Below are positions 1 to 8,768 of a DNA stretch of 37,713 nt, piece after piece. Position 1 is the first letter of the stretch. Every line of letters begins with the position of its first letter. The stretch is taken from the NCBI GenBank assembly GCA_027492275.1, contig JAPUFC010000087.1:1-37713 (forward strand). The letters are read 5' to 3'. The position numbers and the translations under genes are program-made. Below the pieces are notes generated by a model. The model was not told the origin of the DNA. It ran no database searches and saw only the letters and a program-made list of their open reading frames with translations. This DNA is from Mesorhizobium sp. Its GTDB lineage: Bacteria > Pseudomonadota > Alphaproteobacteria > Rhizobiales > Rhizobiaceae.

Positions 1-54
1 CGAAATATCACGATTACGACAGCGAAATCAGCGACTTACTTGGAGAATGTGGGT

Positions 55-1254
55 TTATGCGACGATCTGGGTCAGCACGCCGAACTCGTTGAATACGGTC
101 CAGTCGCGCGTCACGCGGCCTCCGTCGATCTGCCACTGGGTTATGCCCCACAGCGTCACCGGCCTGCCGGTCGGCTCGCCATAGGGACCGTGGCCGCGAT
201 GCGTGCCGGTGGCGCTCCAGCGGATCGACGCGATGAAGCCCTCGGCGGGATTGCCCATCCAGTAGACGTCGTCGACCGACATGGCGAGGTCCGGGAACAT
301 GGCGACGATCGACAGCGCGAACGAGCGTATCTGCCCGGTGCCGCGATGCACCCGCCCGGTCGAGGCCTGCATGACCGCGTTCGGCGCGTAGACCTGCTCG
401 ATGGCGCCGAAATTGCGCCGGTTCCAGATGGTCTGGAAGGCGGCCCGCACCAGCTCGTCGATGTCGTCGCGCGAGTCGGGCAGCGGCCGGCTCGCCGGCT
501 TGCCCTGCCCCCGAAGACGCGACGGCTCGGCGGCGAGGAAATTGGACGGCAGCGCCGGCGCGCCGGTCCGCGCGAAGCGGCGTGCCGCTTCCAGCACGTC
601 GAGGCCGAGCTGCTTCAGCAGCCCCGCCGTGTCGTAGATGACGTGCTCGTGGAAAATCTCGTTGGCGCGCGCCACGCAGTTGGCGATGCACCAGAGTTGC
701 ACGCGCTTGCCGGTCGGCGGGCCGAAGCGGCTGAAGCCGGTGTTGGTGCCGAGAATACGGGTGCGGTGCGAGGTGTGGAAGCCGACCTCGGCGTCGCCGG
801 CCCAAACCACCTCGTCGGCCACCAGCCTGATGTCGGGAAAGGCGTTGTTGGTGTGCACCGTGTCGGCGACGATCTTGTCGCGCCCGTACTGGAGGCCGAG
901 ATCGTCCCACACCGTGCAGTCGTGGCTGTAGGTGTCGTAGATGTAGCCGATGTCCTTCTCTTCCCAGATGCGATGGGTGATGCGCACGATATAGTCGACG
1001 ATGTTGACATAGGTCGGCTCGAAACCCGTCATCTCCTGTCTGACCAGCCCTTCCGGCACGCGGCCGATGAAGCGGTCGGTGCCGCCGCGATTGTAGGCGT
1101 CCAGCGAGATGGAGAAGTCGCGCGGCATGTGGCGAGGCTCCAACGCCTCGTGCCGGGCGCGCTGCCCGGCGGCCGGCGGCGCGGCCTTGTCGGCTCCGCG
1201 CGGGCTTCCTCCCTTCGTCTGGGCCTCCGTCGAAGTCTGTGCGGCGCTCGACAT
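55..1254 (-). CDS. Double SnoaL-like (NTF2-fold) protein A
   Basis: A 399-residue protein made of two SnoaL/NTF2-like domains. Domain 1 (about residues 65-215) holds an IVDYIVRITHRIWEE helix and a GPPTGKRVQLWCIANC strand. Domain 2 (about 255-399) repeats the scheme with TIWNRRNFGAIEQVYAP and GEPTGRPVTLWGITQW. SnoaL-family proteins are small cyclases, isomerases or hydrolases acting on cyclic or ester substrates; the reaction here cannot be read from sequence. The ATG at 1254 is preceded by a GGGGAGGA ribosome site. The gene is divergent from the sugar-type ABC operon and shares an operator-bearing promoter with it. Two further double-SnoaL paralogs lie at 4490 and 8765. The first about 60 residues are low-complexity and may be disordered. 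The family call is sure; the substrate is unknown. Confidence 0.85.
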   Translation of the reverse strand: MSSAAQTSTEAQTKGGSPRGADKAAPPAAGQRARHEALEPRHMPRDFSISLDAYNRGGTDRFIGRVPEGLVRQEMTGFEPTYVNIVDYIVRITHRIWEEKDIGYIYDTYSHDCTVWDDLGLQYGRDKIVADTVHTNNAFPDIRLVADEVVWAGDAEVGFHTSHRTRILGTNTGFSRFGPPTGKRVQLWCIANCVARANEIFHEHVIYDTAGLLKQLGLDVLEAARRFARTGAPALPSNFLAAEPSRLRGQGKPASRPLPDSRDDIDELVRAAFQTIWNRRNFGAIEQVYAPNAVMQASTGRVHRGTGQIRSFALSIVAMFPDLAMSVDDVYWMGNPAEGFIASIRWSATGTHRGHGPYGEPTGRPVTLWGITQWQIDGGRVTRDWTVFNEFGVLTQIVA

Positions 1255-1287
1255 GAAAATCCTCCCCGGAAAAGCTGTGATGGGATA

Positions 1288-1303
1288 TTGCATACGAATG
1301 CAA
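1288..1303. promoter_or_regulatory. LacI-type operator O1
   Basis: The sequence TTGCATACGAATGCAA is a 16-bp near-perfect palindrome with a central CG, the usual form of a LacI/GalR-family operator. It lies 34 bp upstream of the minus-strand SnoaL gene and is the exact reverse complement of O2. The likely ligand is the LacI-family regulator at 9793-10839, which is an inference from proximity. Confidence 0.8.
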
Positions 1304-1314
1304 TCTGGCCTAGT

Positions 1315-1330
1315 TTGCATTCGTATGCAA
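1315..1330. promoter_or_regulatory. LacI-type operator O2
   Basis: The sequence TTGCATTCGTATGCAA is the exact reverse complement of O1, with centres 27 bp apart. It lies 35 bp upstream of the binding-protein start at 1366. Two sites in one 111-bp divergent promoter would let a dimer pair control both directions. Exact promoter hexamers could not be assigned with confidence. Confidence 0.8.
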
Positions 1331-1365
1331 CGCCAGTACCGGCGAAATTCGTGGGAGGAAAGCTG

Positions 1366-2694
1366 ATGATCAACAGACGCCAACTGTTCAACTATGGCGC
1401 CGGCGCCGCCGCTGCCGCCACCTTCGGCCTGCGCCCCGGCCAGGTTCTGGCGCAGGCGCAGGGAAAGCCCTTCGCCGGCACGACGATCAACGTCATGTTG
1501 CCGCAGGCCTCCCAGTTCCGCGCGCATGAGAAGCGACTCGGCCAGTTCGAGGAAGCCACCGGCATCAAGGCCGTCTACACCTATGTCCCCTACGGCCAGG
1601 TGCGCGACAAGATCACCACCGAGGCGGTCGCCGGCAGCTCCGCCTTCGACGTCGTCTGCTACCAGGATAGCTGGGGCCCGTCGCTCAGCCTCTATCTGGA
1701 GCCGATCGACGATCGCCTCGCCAAGGACTCCGTCGACATGAACAGCTACCCGCAGGCCTATCGCCAGGGCAGCCAGATGGACGGCAAGACCTTCGGCCTG
1801 CCGATCCGCGGCCATCCGCAGATGCTGTTCTACCGCAAGGATCTCCTGGAGCAGGCCGGCGTGCAGCCGCCGACGAACTGGGACGAGGTCGTCACGGTCG
1901 CCAAGGCGGTGCAGGACAAGACCAATGTGCCCGGCATCGCCATGTATTACGGCAAGGGCAACGGCCAGCAGAACCTGTTCCTGTGGATGAACTACCTGTG
2001 GGGCAAGGGTGGGGACCTGTTCTCCGAGGACTACAGCAAGACCCGCTTCACCGAGCCGGCGGCGATCGAGGCCACGCAGGCCTATCTCGACCTGCTGCTC
2101 AAGCACAAGGTCGCGGCCCCCGGCTCCGTCCAGTTCGTCGAGGGCGACGCGGTCAACTCCGTCGCGCAGGGCAACGCCGCCATGGTCATGGTCTGGTGGT
2201 GGGTCTATTCCGTGCTCACCGGCGACAAATCCACCTTGAAGCCCGAGCAGGTCGGCTTCGCCCCGATGCCGAAATACGCCGACGGCAAGCCGGTCTCCTA
2301 CGCGCTCTCGCTGCCCTTCGCGATCAGCGCCCTGTCGAAGCAGAAGGACGCCGCCTGGGAGTTCATGAAGTGGGTGTCGCGCCCCGCGCTGGAGCAGGAA
2401 TGCGCCATCGACAAGTCGGACCCCAACACCTCCGACATCGTCGTCACCCATACGGAGAGCTTCCTCAACCCGAAGGTGAACGAGGTCAACCACGGCCTGC
2501 ACGCCGTGGCCGCCAAGAGCCTCGAAGGCTCACGCATCCTGCCGCAGCTAAAGGAATGGCCGCAGATCGCGACCACGCTGGAGAACACCATCTCCGAGCT
2601 CGCCACCGGATCGCAGCCGGTCAAGGACGGCCTCGAGCGCGCCGCGCAGGACATCGACCGCATCCTGCGCCGCGCCGGCTACCGCAAGGGCTAG
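1366..2694 (+). CDS. CUT1-type ABC sugar-like substrate-binding protein
   Basis: A 442-residue periplasmic binding protein of the extracellular solute-binding protein family 1 (MalE/UgpB-like), the usual partner of CUT1 carbohydrate importers. The N-terminus reads NRRQLFNYGAGAAAAATFG, with a twin-arginine pair and an RRxxF spacing that suggest Tat export, then a hydrophobic stretch ending near VLAQAQG. The mature part shows the fold's LGQFEEATGIK, FDVVCYQDSW and GLPIRGHPQMLFYRKDLLE blocks. The ATG at 1366 was chosen because GGGAGGAA lies 5 bases upstream; the frame stays open far upstream but that part is antisense to the SnoaL gene. It is followed by a stem-loop and then two permeases. The substrate is unknown; an aromatic-rich patch (MVWWWVYS) may line the binding site. 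Confidence 0.92.
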   Translation: MINRRQLFNYGAGAAAAATFGLRPGQVLAQAQGKPFAGTTINVMLPQASQFRAHEKRLGQFEEATGIKAVYTYVPYGQVRDKITTEAVAGSSAFDVVCYQDSWGPSLSLYLEPIDDRLAKDSVDMNSYPQAYRQGSQMDGKTFGLPIRGHPQMLFYRKDLLEQAGVQPPTNWDEVVTVAKAVQDKTNVPGIAMYYGKGNGQQNLFLWMNYLWGKGGDLFSEDYSKTRFTEPAAIEATQAYLDLLLKHKVAAPGSVQFVEGDAVNSVAQGNAAMVMVWWWVYSVLTGDKSTLKPEQVGFAPMPKYADGKPVSYALSLPFAISALSKQKDAAWEFMKWVSRPALEQECAIDKSDPNTSDIVVTHTESFLNPKVNEVNHGLHAVAAKSLEGSRILPQLKEWPQIATTLENTISELATGSQPVKDGLERAAQDIDRILRRAGYRKG

Positions 2695-2724
2695 GCAACG
2701 CCGGACCGCGGTGGAAACATGAAG

Positions 2725-2749
2725 CCTGCGGCGCATGGCGCGCCGCGGG
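2725..2749 (+). other. Stem-loop between binding protein and permease genes
   Basis: GCGGCGC and GCGCCGC form a 7-bp stem around a 5-base loop, extendable by a G-T wobble and two more pairs. It begins 30 bases after the binding-protein stop and has no U-tract. Such hairpins often raise the level of binding-protein mRNA over permease mRNA; that role is inferred. Confidence 0.5.
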
Positions 2750-2776
2750 ACCGGGTGGCATGTCAGGGAGAGGACG

Positions 2777-3655
2777 ATGGCGGCGGACAGGCTGCTCAAA
2801 TACTGGCTGATAGCGCCGGCTTTCCTGGTGATCGCCGCCACGCTGCTCTATCCGCTCGTCGCCGCGCTGTGGTATTCCGTCCATGACTGGAACATCGCGC
2901 AGCAGGCGACGCTTGGCCCGTTCGTCGGGCTGGAGAACTACACCCGCGTCTTCGCCGACGATCCCGACTTCTGGCATTCCATCCGCGTCACCCTGGTCTT
3001 CACGGCCTTCTCGGTCGTGCTGACGCTGGTGCTCGCCATGGCGCTGGCGCTGCTGCTCACCGGCGGCGACCCGATGCGCGTCTATGTGCGCACGCTTCTG
3101 GTCATACCCTTCGCCATGTCCCCTGCTCTCCTGGGCATTTCCTGGCGCTTCCTGCTCAATCCCGAATTCGGCGCCTTCTCCGCCGTCATCGGCTTCGTCT
3201 TTCCCTGGCTGAAGGGCGTGCCCCTGCTGGCCGACCCGACGTTGGCGATGATCGCCCTGATCGCCTCGGACGTCTGGCACTGGACGCCCTACTTCATGCT
3301 GATGTTCATCGGCGCGCTGGCCGCCCTGCCGCAGGAAACGGTCGAGGCCGCGCAGGTGGACGGCGCCGGCAAGCTGCGCGTCTTCTACGAGATCATGCTG
3401 CCGCAGCTTCGCCCCGTGCTGGCGATCGCGGTTCTGCTCAAGGCGATCTTCTCGCTCAAGGTGCTGGACCAGGTCGTCACGCTCACCGCCGGCGGCCCCG
3501 GCACGGCGACCGAGACGCTGGCGCATTTCGTCTTCCAGACCGCCTTCCGCTGGTACGATCTCGGCTACGCCGCGGCCGTCGCCTACCTGCTCGCCGCCGT
3601 CATGGCGGTGCTGGCCGGCATCTATTCCCGCTATGTCATGGAGCGTCACCCATGA
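2777..3655 (+). CDS. ABC transporter permease, MalF/UgpA type
   Basis: A 292-residue integral membrane subunit of a CUT1-type importer. The hydrophobic segments begin at YWLIAPAFLVIAATLLYPLV. The cytoplasmic EAA loop that docks on the ATPase is EAAQVDGAGKLRVFYEIMLP, the form typical of MalF-type permeases. The ATG at 2777 follows GGGAGAGGA; an in-frame ATG at 2735 lies inside the preceding stem-loop and adds a charged, non-family N-terminus, so it was not used. The stop overlaps the next gene's start by four bases (ATGA). It works with the second permease at 3652 and the ATPase at 5611. Substrate unknown. Confidence 0.93.
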   Translation: MAADRLLKYWLIAPAFLVIAATLLYPLVAALWYSVHDWNIAQQATLGPFVGLENYTRVFADDPDFWHSIRVTLVFTAFSVVLTLVLAMALALLLTGGDPMRVYVRTLLVIPFAMSPALLGISWRFLLNPEFGAFSAVIGFVFPWLKGVPLLADPTLAMIALIASDVWHWTPYFMLMFIGALAALPQETVEAAQVDGAGKLRVFYEIMLPQLRPVLAIAVLLKAIFSLKVLDQVVTLTAGGPGTATETLAHFVFQTAFRWYDLGYAAAVAYLLAAVMAVLAGIYSRYVMERHP

Positions 3656-4479
3656 GCGAGAGCACGCGACGCATGATCGGCAAATGGGCGCGCGGCATCG
3701 CCATCGCGCTCGTCGTCCTGGTCTTCTTCGGCCCGATCCTGTGGATCATGGCCACCGCCTTCAAGGAGCCGCGCGACGTCTACGCGCTGAAGGTCTTCTT
3801 CACGCCGACGCTGCAGAACATCTACGCCTCCTTCGACACGCCCTTCTTCGTCGGCGAGCGCACCTGGAACAGCATCGTCGTGACGATGGGCACGCTTGTG
3901 CTTTCCCTGCCGATCGCCACGGCCGCCGCCTATGCCTTCTCGCGCTTCCGCTTCCCCGGCGGCAGCGTCTGGTCGCTGGGGGTGCTTGCGACCCAGTTCA
4001 TCCCGCCGGTCATCGTCATCATCCCGCTCTTCGTCGCCTTCCGCCACGCCAACCTTCTGGACACCAAGCTGGCGCTGGTCATCGCCAATATGTCCTTCGT
4101 GGTTCCTTATGCGATCTGGATGATCAAGGGCTTCATCGACTCCATCCCGCTCGACATGGAGGAGGCCGCGCAGATCGACGGAGCCTCGCGGCTGCGCGCC
4201 ATCTGGGACGTGGTCGTGCCGATGGCCCTGCCCGGCATCGCCACCGCCGCCATCTTCTGCTTCGTCGTGTCGTGGAACGAGTTCTTCTACGCGCTGGTGC
4301 TGTCGCGGCAGGACGCCACGACGCTTCAGGTCGGGCTGATGAGCGCCCGCACCGAGCGCGGCGACGCCTGGGAGATCATGGCCGCGATGGGCCTCATCAT
4401 CATCCTGCCGATGCTCGTCCTGTCGCGCTTCGTGCAGAAATATTTCGCCAAGGGCCTGATCTCGGGCTCGGTTCGCTAG
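3652..4479 (+). CDS. ABC transporter permease, MalG/UgpE type
   Basis: A 275-residue second membrane subunit of the CUT1-type importer. It has the MalG-type N-terminal transmembrane segment (IAIALVVLVFFGPILWIMATAF) and the EAA motif EEAAQIDGASRLRAIWDVVV. Its ATG is embedded in the stop of the upstream permease (ATGA), so the two are translationally coupled, as expected for heterodimeric channel subunits. Downstream, 10 bases separate it from the double-SnoaL protein B. Nothing looks truncated. The assignment is firm for the family, open for the substrate. Confidence 0.93.
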   Translation: MSESTRRMIGKWARGIAIALVVLVFFGPILWIMATAFKEPRDVYALKVFFTPTLQNIYASFDTPFFVGERTWNSIVVTMGTLVLSLPIATAAAYAFSRFRFPGGSVWSLGVLATQFIPPVIVIIPLFVAFRHANLLDTKLALVIANMSFVVPYAIWMIKGFIDSIPLDMEEAAQIDGASRLRAIWDVVVPMALPGIATAAIFCFVVSWNEFFYALVLSRQDATTLQVGLMSARTERGDAWEIMAAMGLIIILPMLVLSRFVQKYFAKGLISGSVR

Positions 4480-4489
4480 GGAGAAGAAG

Positions 4490-5608
4490 ATGACCAGGCA
4501 AAAGCCCGGCGGCGAGGTCACCAAGGTCCGTCACGTGACGGTCGAGAGCCTGCTGGAACCGAAGCAGCGCAACGGCTTTCCGATGAAGGGTTTCGACGAC
4601 GAGTTCGCCGACATCATCGACTACATCTTCAAGATCACCCACTGGATCTGGGCGGATCGCGCGGTCGGCATGATCTACGATTATTACGACCATGCCTGCC
4701 AGGTCTACACCGCCTTCGACGTGACCAATTCGGTCGAGGACGTGGTCAACGGCACGGTCGCGATGATGCAGTCCTTCCCCGACCGCGAGAGCCGCTTCCT
4801 CAACGTCGCCTGGAGCGGCGACGACGTGGAGGGCTACTACACCAGCCATCTCGGCTTCTCGCAGATGACCAATGTCGGCCCGACCCCCTACGGTCCCGCC
4901 ACCGGCCGGCGCGTGCGCATCATGCACTGCGCCGACTGCATCACCCGCGACAACCGCATCTTCCGCGAATGGCTGGTTCGCGACAACGGCGCGGTGGTGC
5001 GCCAGCTCGGCCTGGACATCCATGAGCTCGCCCGCTCGCTGGCCGCGAAGGACGCGGCGGCGGGCCGCAAGCCCTGGTTCATCGGCGAGCCGGAGCGCTC
5101 GCGCGGCCAGGCGTTGCCGCAGGCGCTCGACCGCCCGAAGGACGGGCTGGAGAACCGCATCGCCCATATCCTGCACGACGCCTGGAACCGGCGGCGATTC
5201 GACGTGCTGCGCGACTTCTACGCGCCCTCCGTCAATGTCCACATGGCCGGCGGGCGCGAGATCACCGGCACGGACGGCATCGTCTACCACTTCATCCAGA
5301 TGCTGGCGGCCTTCCCGGACGCGCTGTTCAGCCTCGACCACTATTGCGACGTGGAGGAGACGGACGGCACCATCGCCGCCGTGCGCTGGTCGATCCGCGG
5401 CCATCATCGCGGCGACGGCCTGTTCGGCGCGCCGAGCGGCAAGCCGGTCTACATCCTCGGCATCTCGCATTTCCGCTTCGAGGGCGACCGCGTCGTCGAG
5501 GAATGGACCATCTATGACGAGCTGGCGATCCTGCGGCAGATCTACGCCCAGCCGGCAGCCGCGAAGCCCGCGCTCCCACAGCCCGCGCTTGCAAAGAAGG
5601 AGGACTGA
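4490..5608 (+). CDS. Double SnoaL-like (NTF2-fold) protein B
   Basis: A 372-residue paralog of the proteins at 55 and 8765, with two SnoaL-like halves. The first half (about residues 35-175) contains IIDYIFKITHWIWADRAVG, a GYYTSH segment and GPATGRRVRI, ending in EWLVRDNGAVVRQLGLD. The second half (about 220-355) contains HDAWNRRRFDVLRDFYAP, HHRGDGLFGAPSGKPV and EEWTIYDELAILRQI. It sits between the second permease and the ATPase gene, inside the operon, so it is probably needed for use of the imported compound. The start follows a GGGAGAAGAAG stretch. The C-terminal 15 residues are an alanine/proline-rich tail. SnoaL relatives catalyse aldol-type ring closure or hydrolysis; no reaction is proposed here. 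Confidence 0.85.
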   Translation: MTRQKPGGEVTKVRHVTVESLLEPKQRNGFPMKGFDDEFADIIDYIFKITHWIWADRAVGMIYDYYDHACQVYTAFDVTNSVEDVVNGTVAMMQSFPDRESRFLNVAWSGDDVEGYYTSHLGFSQMTNVGPTPYGPATGRRVRIMHCADCITRDNRIFREWLVRDNGAVVRQLGLDIHELARSLAAKDAAAGRKPWFIGEPERSRGQALPQALDRPKDGLENRIAHILHDAWNRRRFDVLRDFYAPSVNVHMAGGREITGTDGIVYHFIQMLAAFPDALFSLDHYCDVEETDGTIAAVRWSIRGHHRGDGLFGAPSGKPVYILGISHFRFEGDRVVEEWTIYDELAILRQIYAQPAAAKPALPQPALAKKED

Positions 5609-5610
5609 TC

Positions 5611-6684
5611 GTGGCAGCCGTCACCCTGACCGGCGTCGAAAAGCATTTCGGCACCTTCACCGCACTTCACAGCCTCGACCTCACCATCGCGGACGGCGAA
5701 TTCCTCGTCCTGCTCGGGCCTTCCGGCTGCGGAAAGACGACGACGATGCGCATCGTTGCGGGGTTGGAGGAGCCATCGGCCGGAAACATCCGCATCGGCG
5801 ACCGCGCCGTCAACGACGTCCGGCCGAAGGACCGCGACGTCGCCATGGTGTTCCAGAACTACGGTCTCTACCCGCATATGAGCGTGGAGGAGAATATCGC
5901 CTATCCGCTCAAGGTGCGCGGCCTTCCCAAGGCCGAGCGCGCCGCGCGCATCCGGCAGGCGGCCGAGAAGGTGGAGCTCGGACCGCTGCTCGACCGCAAG
6001 CCGCGCCAGCTCTCCGGCGGCCAGCGGCAGCGCGTGGCGCTGGCCCGCGCCATCGTGCGCACGCCGCAGGTCTTCCTGATGGACGAGCCGCTGTCCAACC
6101 TCGACGCCAAGCTGCGCGTCACCATGCGCGCCGAGATCAAGCATCTGCAGGACGAGCTCGGCGTCACCACCATCTACGTCACGCACGACCAGATCGAGGC
6201 GATGACGCTGGCCGACCGCGTTGCGGTGATGAGCCAAGGGCGCATCCAGCAGTTGGGCACGCCGGAGGAAATCTACGACACGCCCGCCAATCTCTTCGTC
6301 GCCGGCTTCATCGGCTCGCCGCCGATGAACCTGATTCCCGGCGAGGTCGGGAGCGGAAGCTTCAGCGCGCCCTCGATCAGGCTCGACGGCCTGACTTTCG
6401 GCGCGTCCGGGCCGGCGGTGCTTGGCATCCGGCCGGAGGACATGACGGTGGCGGAAGGCGCCGGGGTCGACATGGCCGGCACGGTCTACGCCGTCGAGCT
6501 AACGGGCGAATCCAACCTCGTCACCGTGCTGCTCGGCAAGGAGCGCGTCATCGCGCGCGCGCCGCGCTCCTGGCGCGGCAAGGCCGGCGAGACCATCGGC
6601 CTGAAGGCCGACCGCAGCCGGCTGCACCTGTTCGACAAGGAAAGCGGGCAGCGCCTGGAAAACCCCCGGACCGCCGATCAATAA
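5611..6684 (+). CDS. ABC transporter ATPase, MalK/UgpC type
   Basis: A 357-residue ATPase that would energise the CUT1 importer. Visible motifs are Walker A GPSGCGKT (residues 36-43), signature LSGGQ (134-138), Walker B FLMDE (155-159) and the switch histidine H192 in THDQ. The C-terminal 120 residues form a shortened MalK-like regulatory/TOBE region (LGIRPEDMTV). It starts with GTG at 5611, two bases after the SnoaL stop, with AAGAAGGAGG just upstream. MalK-type ATPases can serve several transporters, but the operon position favours the permeases at 2777 and 3652. Confidence 0.94.
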   Translation: MAAVTLTGVEKHFGTFTALHSLDLTIADGEFLVLLGPSGCGKTTTMRIVAGLEEPSAGNIRIGDRAVNDVRPKDRDVAMVFQNYGLYPHMSVEENIAYPLKVRGLPKAERAARIRQAAEKVELGPLLDRKPRQLSGGQRQRVALARAIVRTPQVFLMDEPLSNLDAKLRVTMRAEIKHLQDELGVTTIYVTHDQIEAMTLADRVAVMSQGRIQQLGTPEEIYDTPANLFVAGFIGSPPMNLIPGEVGSGSFSAPSIRLDGLTFGASGPAVLGIRPEDMTVAEGAGVDMAGTVYAVELTGESNLVTVLLGKERVIARAPRSWRGKAGETIGLKADRSRLHLFDKESGQRLENPRTADQ

Positions 6685-6696
6685 GGAAGCACGGAC

Positions 6697-8004
6697 GTGA
6701 CCATTGAATATCTCAAGCGCGGCAAGCCGGAATCGGAACGCTCCGAGGACGACGCCAAGGTGCGCGGCATCGTCGAGGCGACGCTGAAGGACATCGAGAC
6801 GCGCGGCGACGCGGCCGTGCGCGACCTCTCGGAGAAATTCGACAAGTTCTCGCCGCCGTCCTTCCGTCTCACGCCGTCCGAGATCGAGGCTGCCATGCAG
6901 AACGTCTCGGCCAGCGACATGGCCGACATCGATTTCGCCCAGACGCAGATCCGCCGCTTCGCGGAGGCGCAGCGGGCGTCGATGACGGATATCGAGGTCG
7001 AGACGATGCCCGGCGTCATCCTCGGCCACAGGAACATTCCCGTGCAGTCGGTCGGCTGCTACGTGCCGGGCGGAAAATTCCCCATGGTCGCCTCCGCGCA
7101 CATGTCGGTGCTGACCGCTTCCGTGGCCGGCGTGCCGCGCATCGTCGCCTCCGCCCCGCCGCAGAAGGGCCAGCCGCACCCGGCCATCGTCGCCGCCATG
7201 CACAAGGCCGGCGCGCACGAGATCTACGTGCTCGGCGGCATGCAGGCCGTCGGCGCGATGGCGCTGGGCACCGAGACGATCAAGCCGGTCGACATGCTGG
7301 TCGGCCCCGGCAACGCCTTCGTCGCCGAGGCCAAGCGCCAGCTCTACGGCCGCGTCGGCATCGACCTGTTCGCCGGCCCGACCGAGACGATGGTGATCGC
7401 CGATGAGACCGTGGACGCCGAGATCTGCGCCACGGACCTTCTTGGACAAGCGGAGCACGGCTACAACTCGCCGGCCGTGCTGCTCACCAATTCGCGCAGG
7501 CTGGCGAAGGCCACCATGGAGGAGATCGAGCGGCTGCTGAAAATCCTCCCGACTGCCGAGACGGCCAGCGCGAGCTGGCGCGACTATGGCGAGGTGATCG
7601 TCTGCGACACCTATGAGGAGATGCTGGACGTCGCCAACGACATCGCCTCCGAGCATGTGCAGGTGATGACCGACCGCGACGACTGGTTCCTGGAGAACAT
7701 GCATTCCTACGGCGCGCTGTTCCTCGGCCCCCGCACCAACGTCGCCAACGGCGACAAGGTGATCGGCACCAACCACACGCTGCCGACCAAGAAGGCGGGC
7801 CGCTACACGGGCGGCCTGTGGGTCGGAAAATTCCTGAAGACGCACAGCTACCAGAAGGTCACGACCGACGCGGCCGCCGCCGAGATCGGCGCCTACTGCT
7901 CGCGGCTCTGCCTGCTGGAGGGCTTCGTCGGCCATGCCGAGCAGGCCAATGTGCGCGTGCGCCGCTACGGCCGCCGCAATGTCGGCTACGGCGAGGCCGC
8001 CTGA
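6697..8004 (+). CDS. Catabolic histidinol-dehydrogenase-like NAD-dependent alcohol dehydrogenase
   Basis: A 435-residue HisD-family enzyme. The zinc ligands of HisD map to Q251, H254, D353 and H413, and the catalytic Glu-His pair to E319-H320. The [11 protein letters not shown] and [16 protein letters not shown] blocks are intact. No other histidine biosynthesis gene is nearby and it lies in a transporter/dehydrogenase operon. A catabolic role is therefore inferred, as for HpsN, the HisD homolog that oxidises 2,3-dihydroxypropane-1-sulfonate to sulfolactate in two NAD-dependent steps. By analogy it may oxidise a primary alcohol of the imported compound to a carboxylate. It starts with GTG at 6697 after AAGGAAG and overlaps the SDR gene (TGATG). 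It could also act on another polyol. Confidence 0.88.
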   Translation: MTIEYLKRGKPESERSEDDAKVRGIVEATLKDIETRGDAAVRDLSEKFDKFSPPSFRLTPSEIEAAMQNVSASDMADIDFAQTQIRRFAEAQRASMTDIEVETMPGVILGHRNIPVQSVGCYVPGGKFPMVASAHMSVLTASVAGVPRIVASAPPQKGQPHPAIVAAMHKAGAHEIYVLGGMQAVGAMALGTETIKPVDMLVGPGNAFVAEAKRQLYGRVGIDLFAGPTETMVIADETVDAEICATDLLGQAEHGYNSPAVLLTNSRRLAKATMEEIERLLKILPTAETASASWRDYGEVIVCDTYEEMLDVANDIASEHVQVMTDRDDWFLENMHSYGALFLGPRTNVANGDKVIGTNHTLPTKKAGRYTGGLWVGKFLKTHSYQKVTTDAAAAEIGAYCSRLCLLEGFVGHAEQANVRVRRYGRRNVGYGEAA

Positions 8005-8768
8005 TGAAGCTGCCGCGCACCCCGTCCTTCCGGCTCGACGGCCGCCGCGCGCTGGTCGCCGGCGCATCGTCGGGCATCGGGCTGGGCTGCGCGACCGCGC
8101 TGGCCGAGGCAGGCGCGGAGGTCTTTTTGGCCGCCCGCGACGAGGCGCGGCTCGACGAGGCCGTCGAGGCGCTGCGCGCGGCGGGCTTCAAGGCCTTTTC
8201 GCTGCGGCTTGACGTGGCCGATGTCGAGGCGACCGCCGCCGCGCTGGCCGGCCAGAAACCCTTCGACGTGCTGGTCAACAGCGCCGGGCTGGCGCGCCAC
8301 ACGCCGGCCGTGGACACGACCCCCGCCGACTACGACGCCGTCTTCGGCATCAACGTGCGCGGCGCCTATTTCCTTACTACTGCCGTGGCGAAGGGCCTGC
8401 TGGCGGCCGGAAAGAAGGGCTCGCTGATCAACGTCTCCTCGCAGATGGGTCATGTCGGCGGCATGGACCGCGCCGTCTACGCCGCGACCAAGCATGCCGT
8501 CGAGGGCTTCACCAAGGCGATGGCCATCGAGTGGGGACCCGCCGGCATCCGCGTCAACACGCTGTGCCCGACCTTCATCCGCACGCCGCTGGCCGCGCAG
8601 ACCTTCGCCAACCCGGAGCGCGCCCGCTGGATCGCCGAAAAGATCAAGCTCGGCCGTGTCGGCGAGATCGAGGACATCATGGGCGCGGTGCTCTATCTGG
8701 CGTCCGATGCGTCGGCGCTGGTCACCGGCACGGCGCTGCTGGTCGACGGAGGATGGACAGCGGGATGA
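8004..8768 (+). CDS. Short-chain dehydrogenase/reductase (SDR)
   Basis: A 254-residue classical SDR oxidoreductase. It shows the cofactor motif GASSGIG (residues 20-26), the NSAG motif (92-95) and the catalytic set S146, Y159, K163 (YAATK), plus the C-terminal VTGTALLVDGGW. The acidic or basic cofactor selector after the second strand reads AARDEARL, an arginine-containing form that may favour NADP, though this is not decisive. The ATG at 8004 overlaps the HisD-like stop and the gene overlaps the next double-SnoaL gene by four bases. Together with the HisD-like enzyme it suggests stepwise oxidation or epimerisation of hydroxyl groups. DHPS pathways also pair HpsN with SDR enzymes. Confidence 0.92.
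   Translation: MKLPRTPSFRLDGRRALVAGASSGIGLGCATALAEAGAEVFLAARDEARLDEAVEALRAAGFKAFSLRLDVADVEATAAALAGQKPFDVLVNSAGLARHTPAVDTTPADYDAVFGINVRGAYFLTTAVAKGLLAAGKKGSLINVSSQMGHVGGMDRAVYAATKHAVEGFTKAMAIEWGPAGIRVNTLCPTFIRTPLAAQTFANPERARWIAEKIKLGRVGEIEDIMGAVLYLASDASALVTGTALLVDGGWTAG

Noticed and set aside
55-2502. An 815-residue minus-strand open frame antisense to the binding protein
   Set aside because: Only the part from 1254 down encodes the SnoaL protein; the rest is a GC-rich shadow frame crossing the operators.
40-2694. An 884-residue open frame covering the divergent gene and the binding protein
   Set aside because: The first half is antisense to the SnoaL gene and has no protein character; the Tat-type signal and ribosome site fix the start at 1366.
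6697-8004. Biosynthetic histidinol dehydrogenase
   Set aside because: No histidine biosynthesis neighbours; the operon is a catabolic transporter operon.
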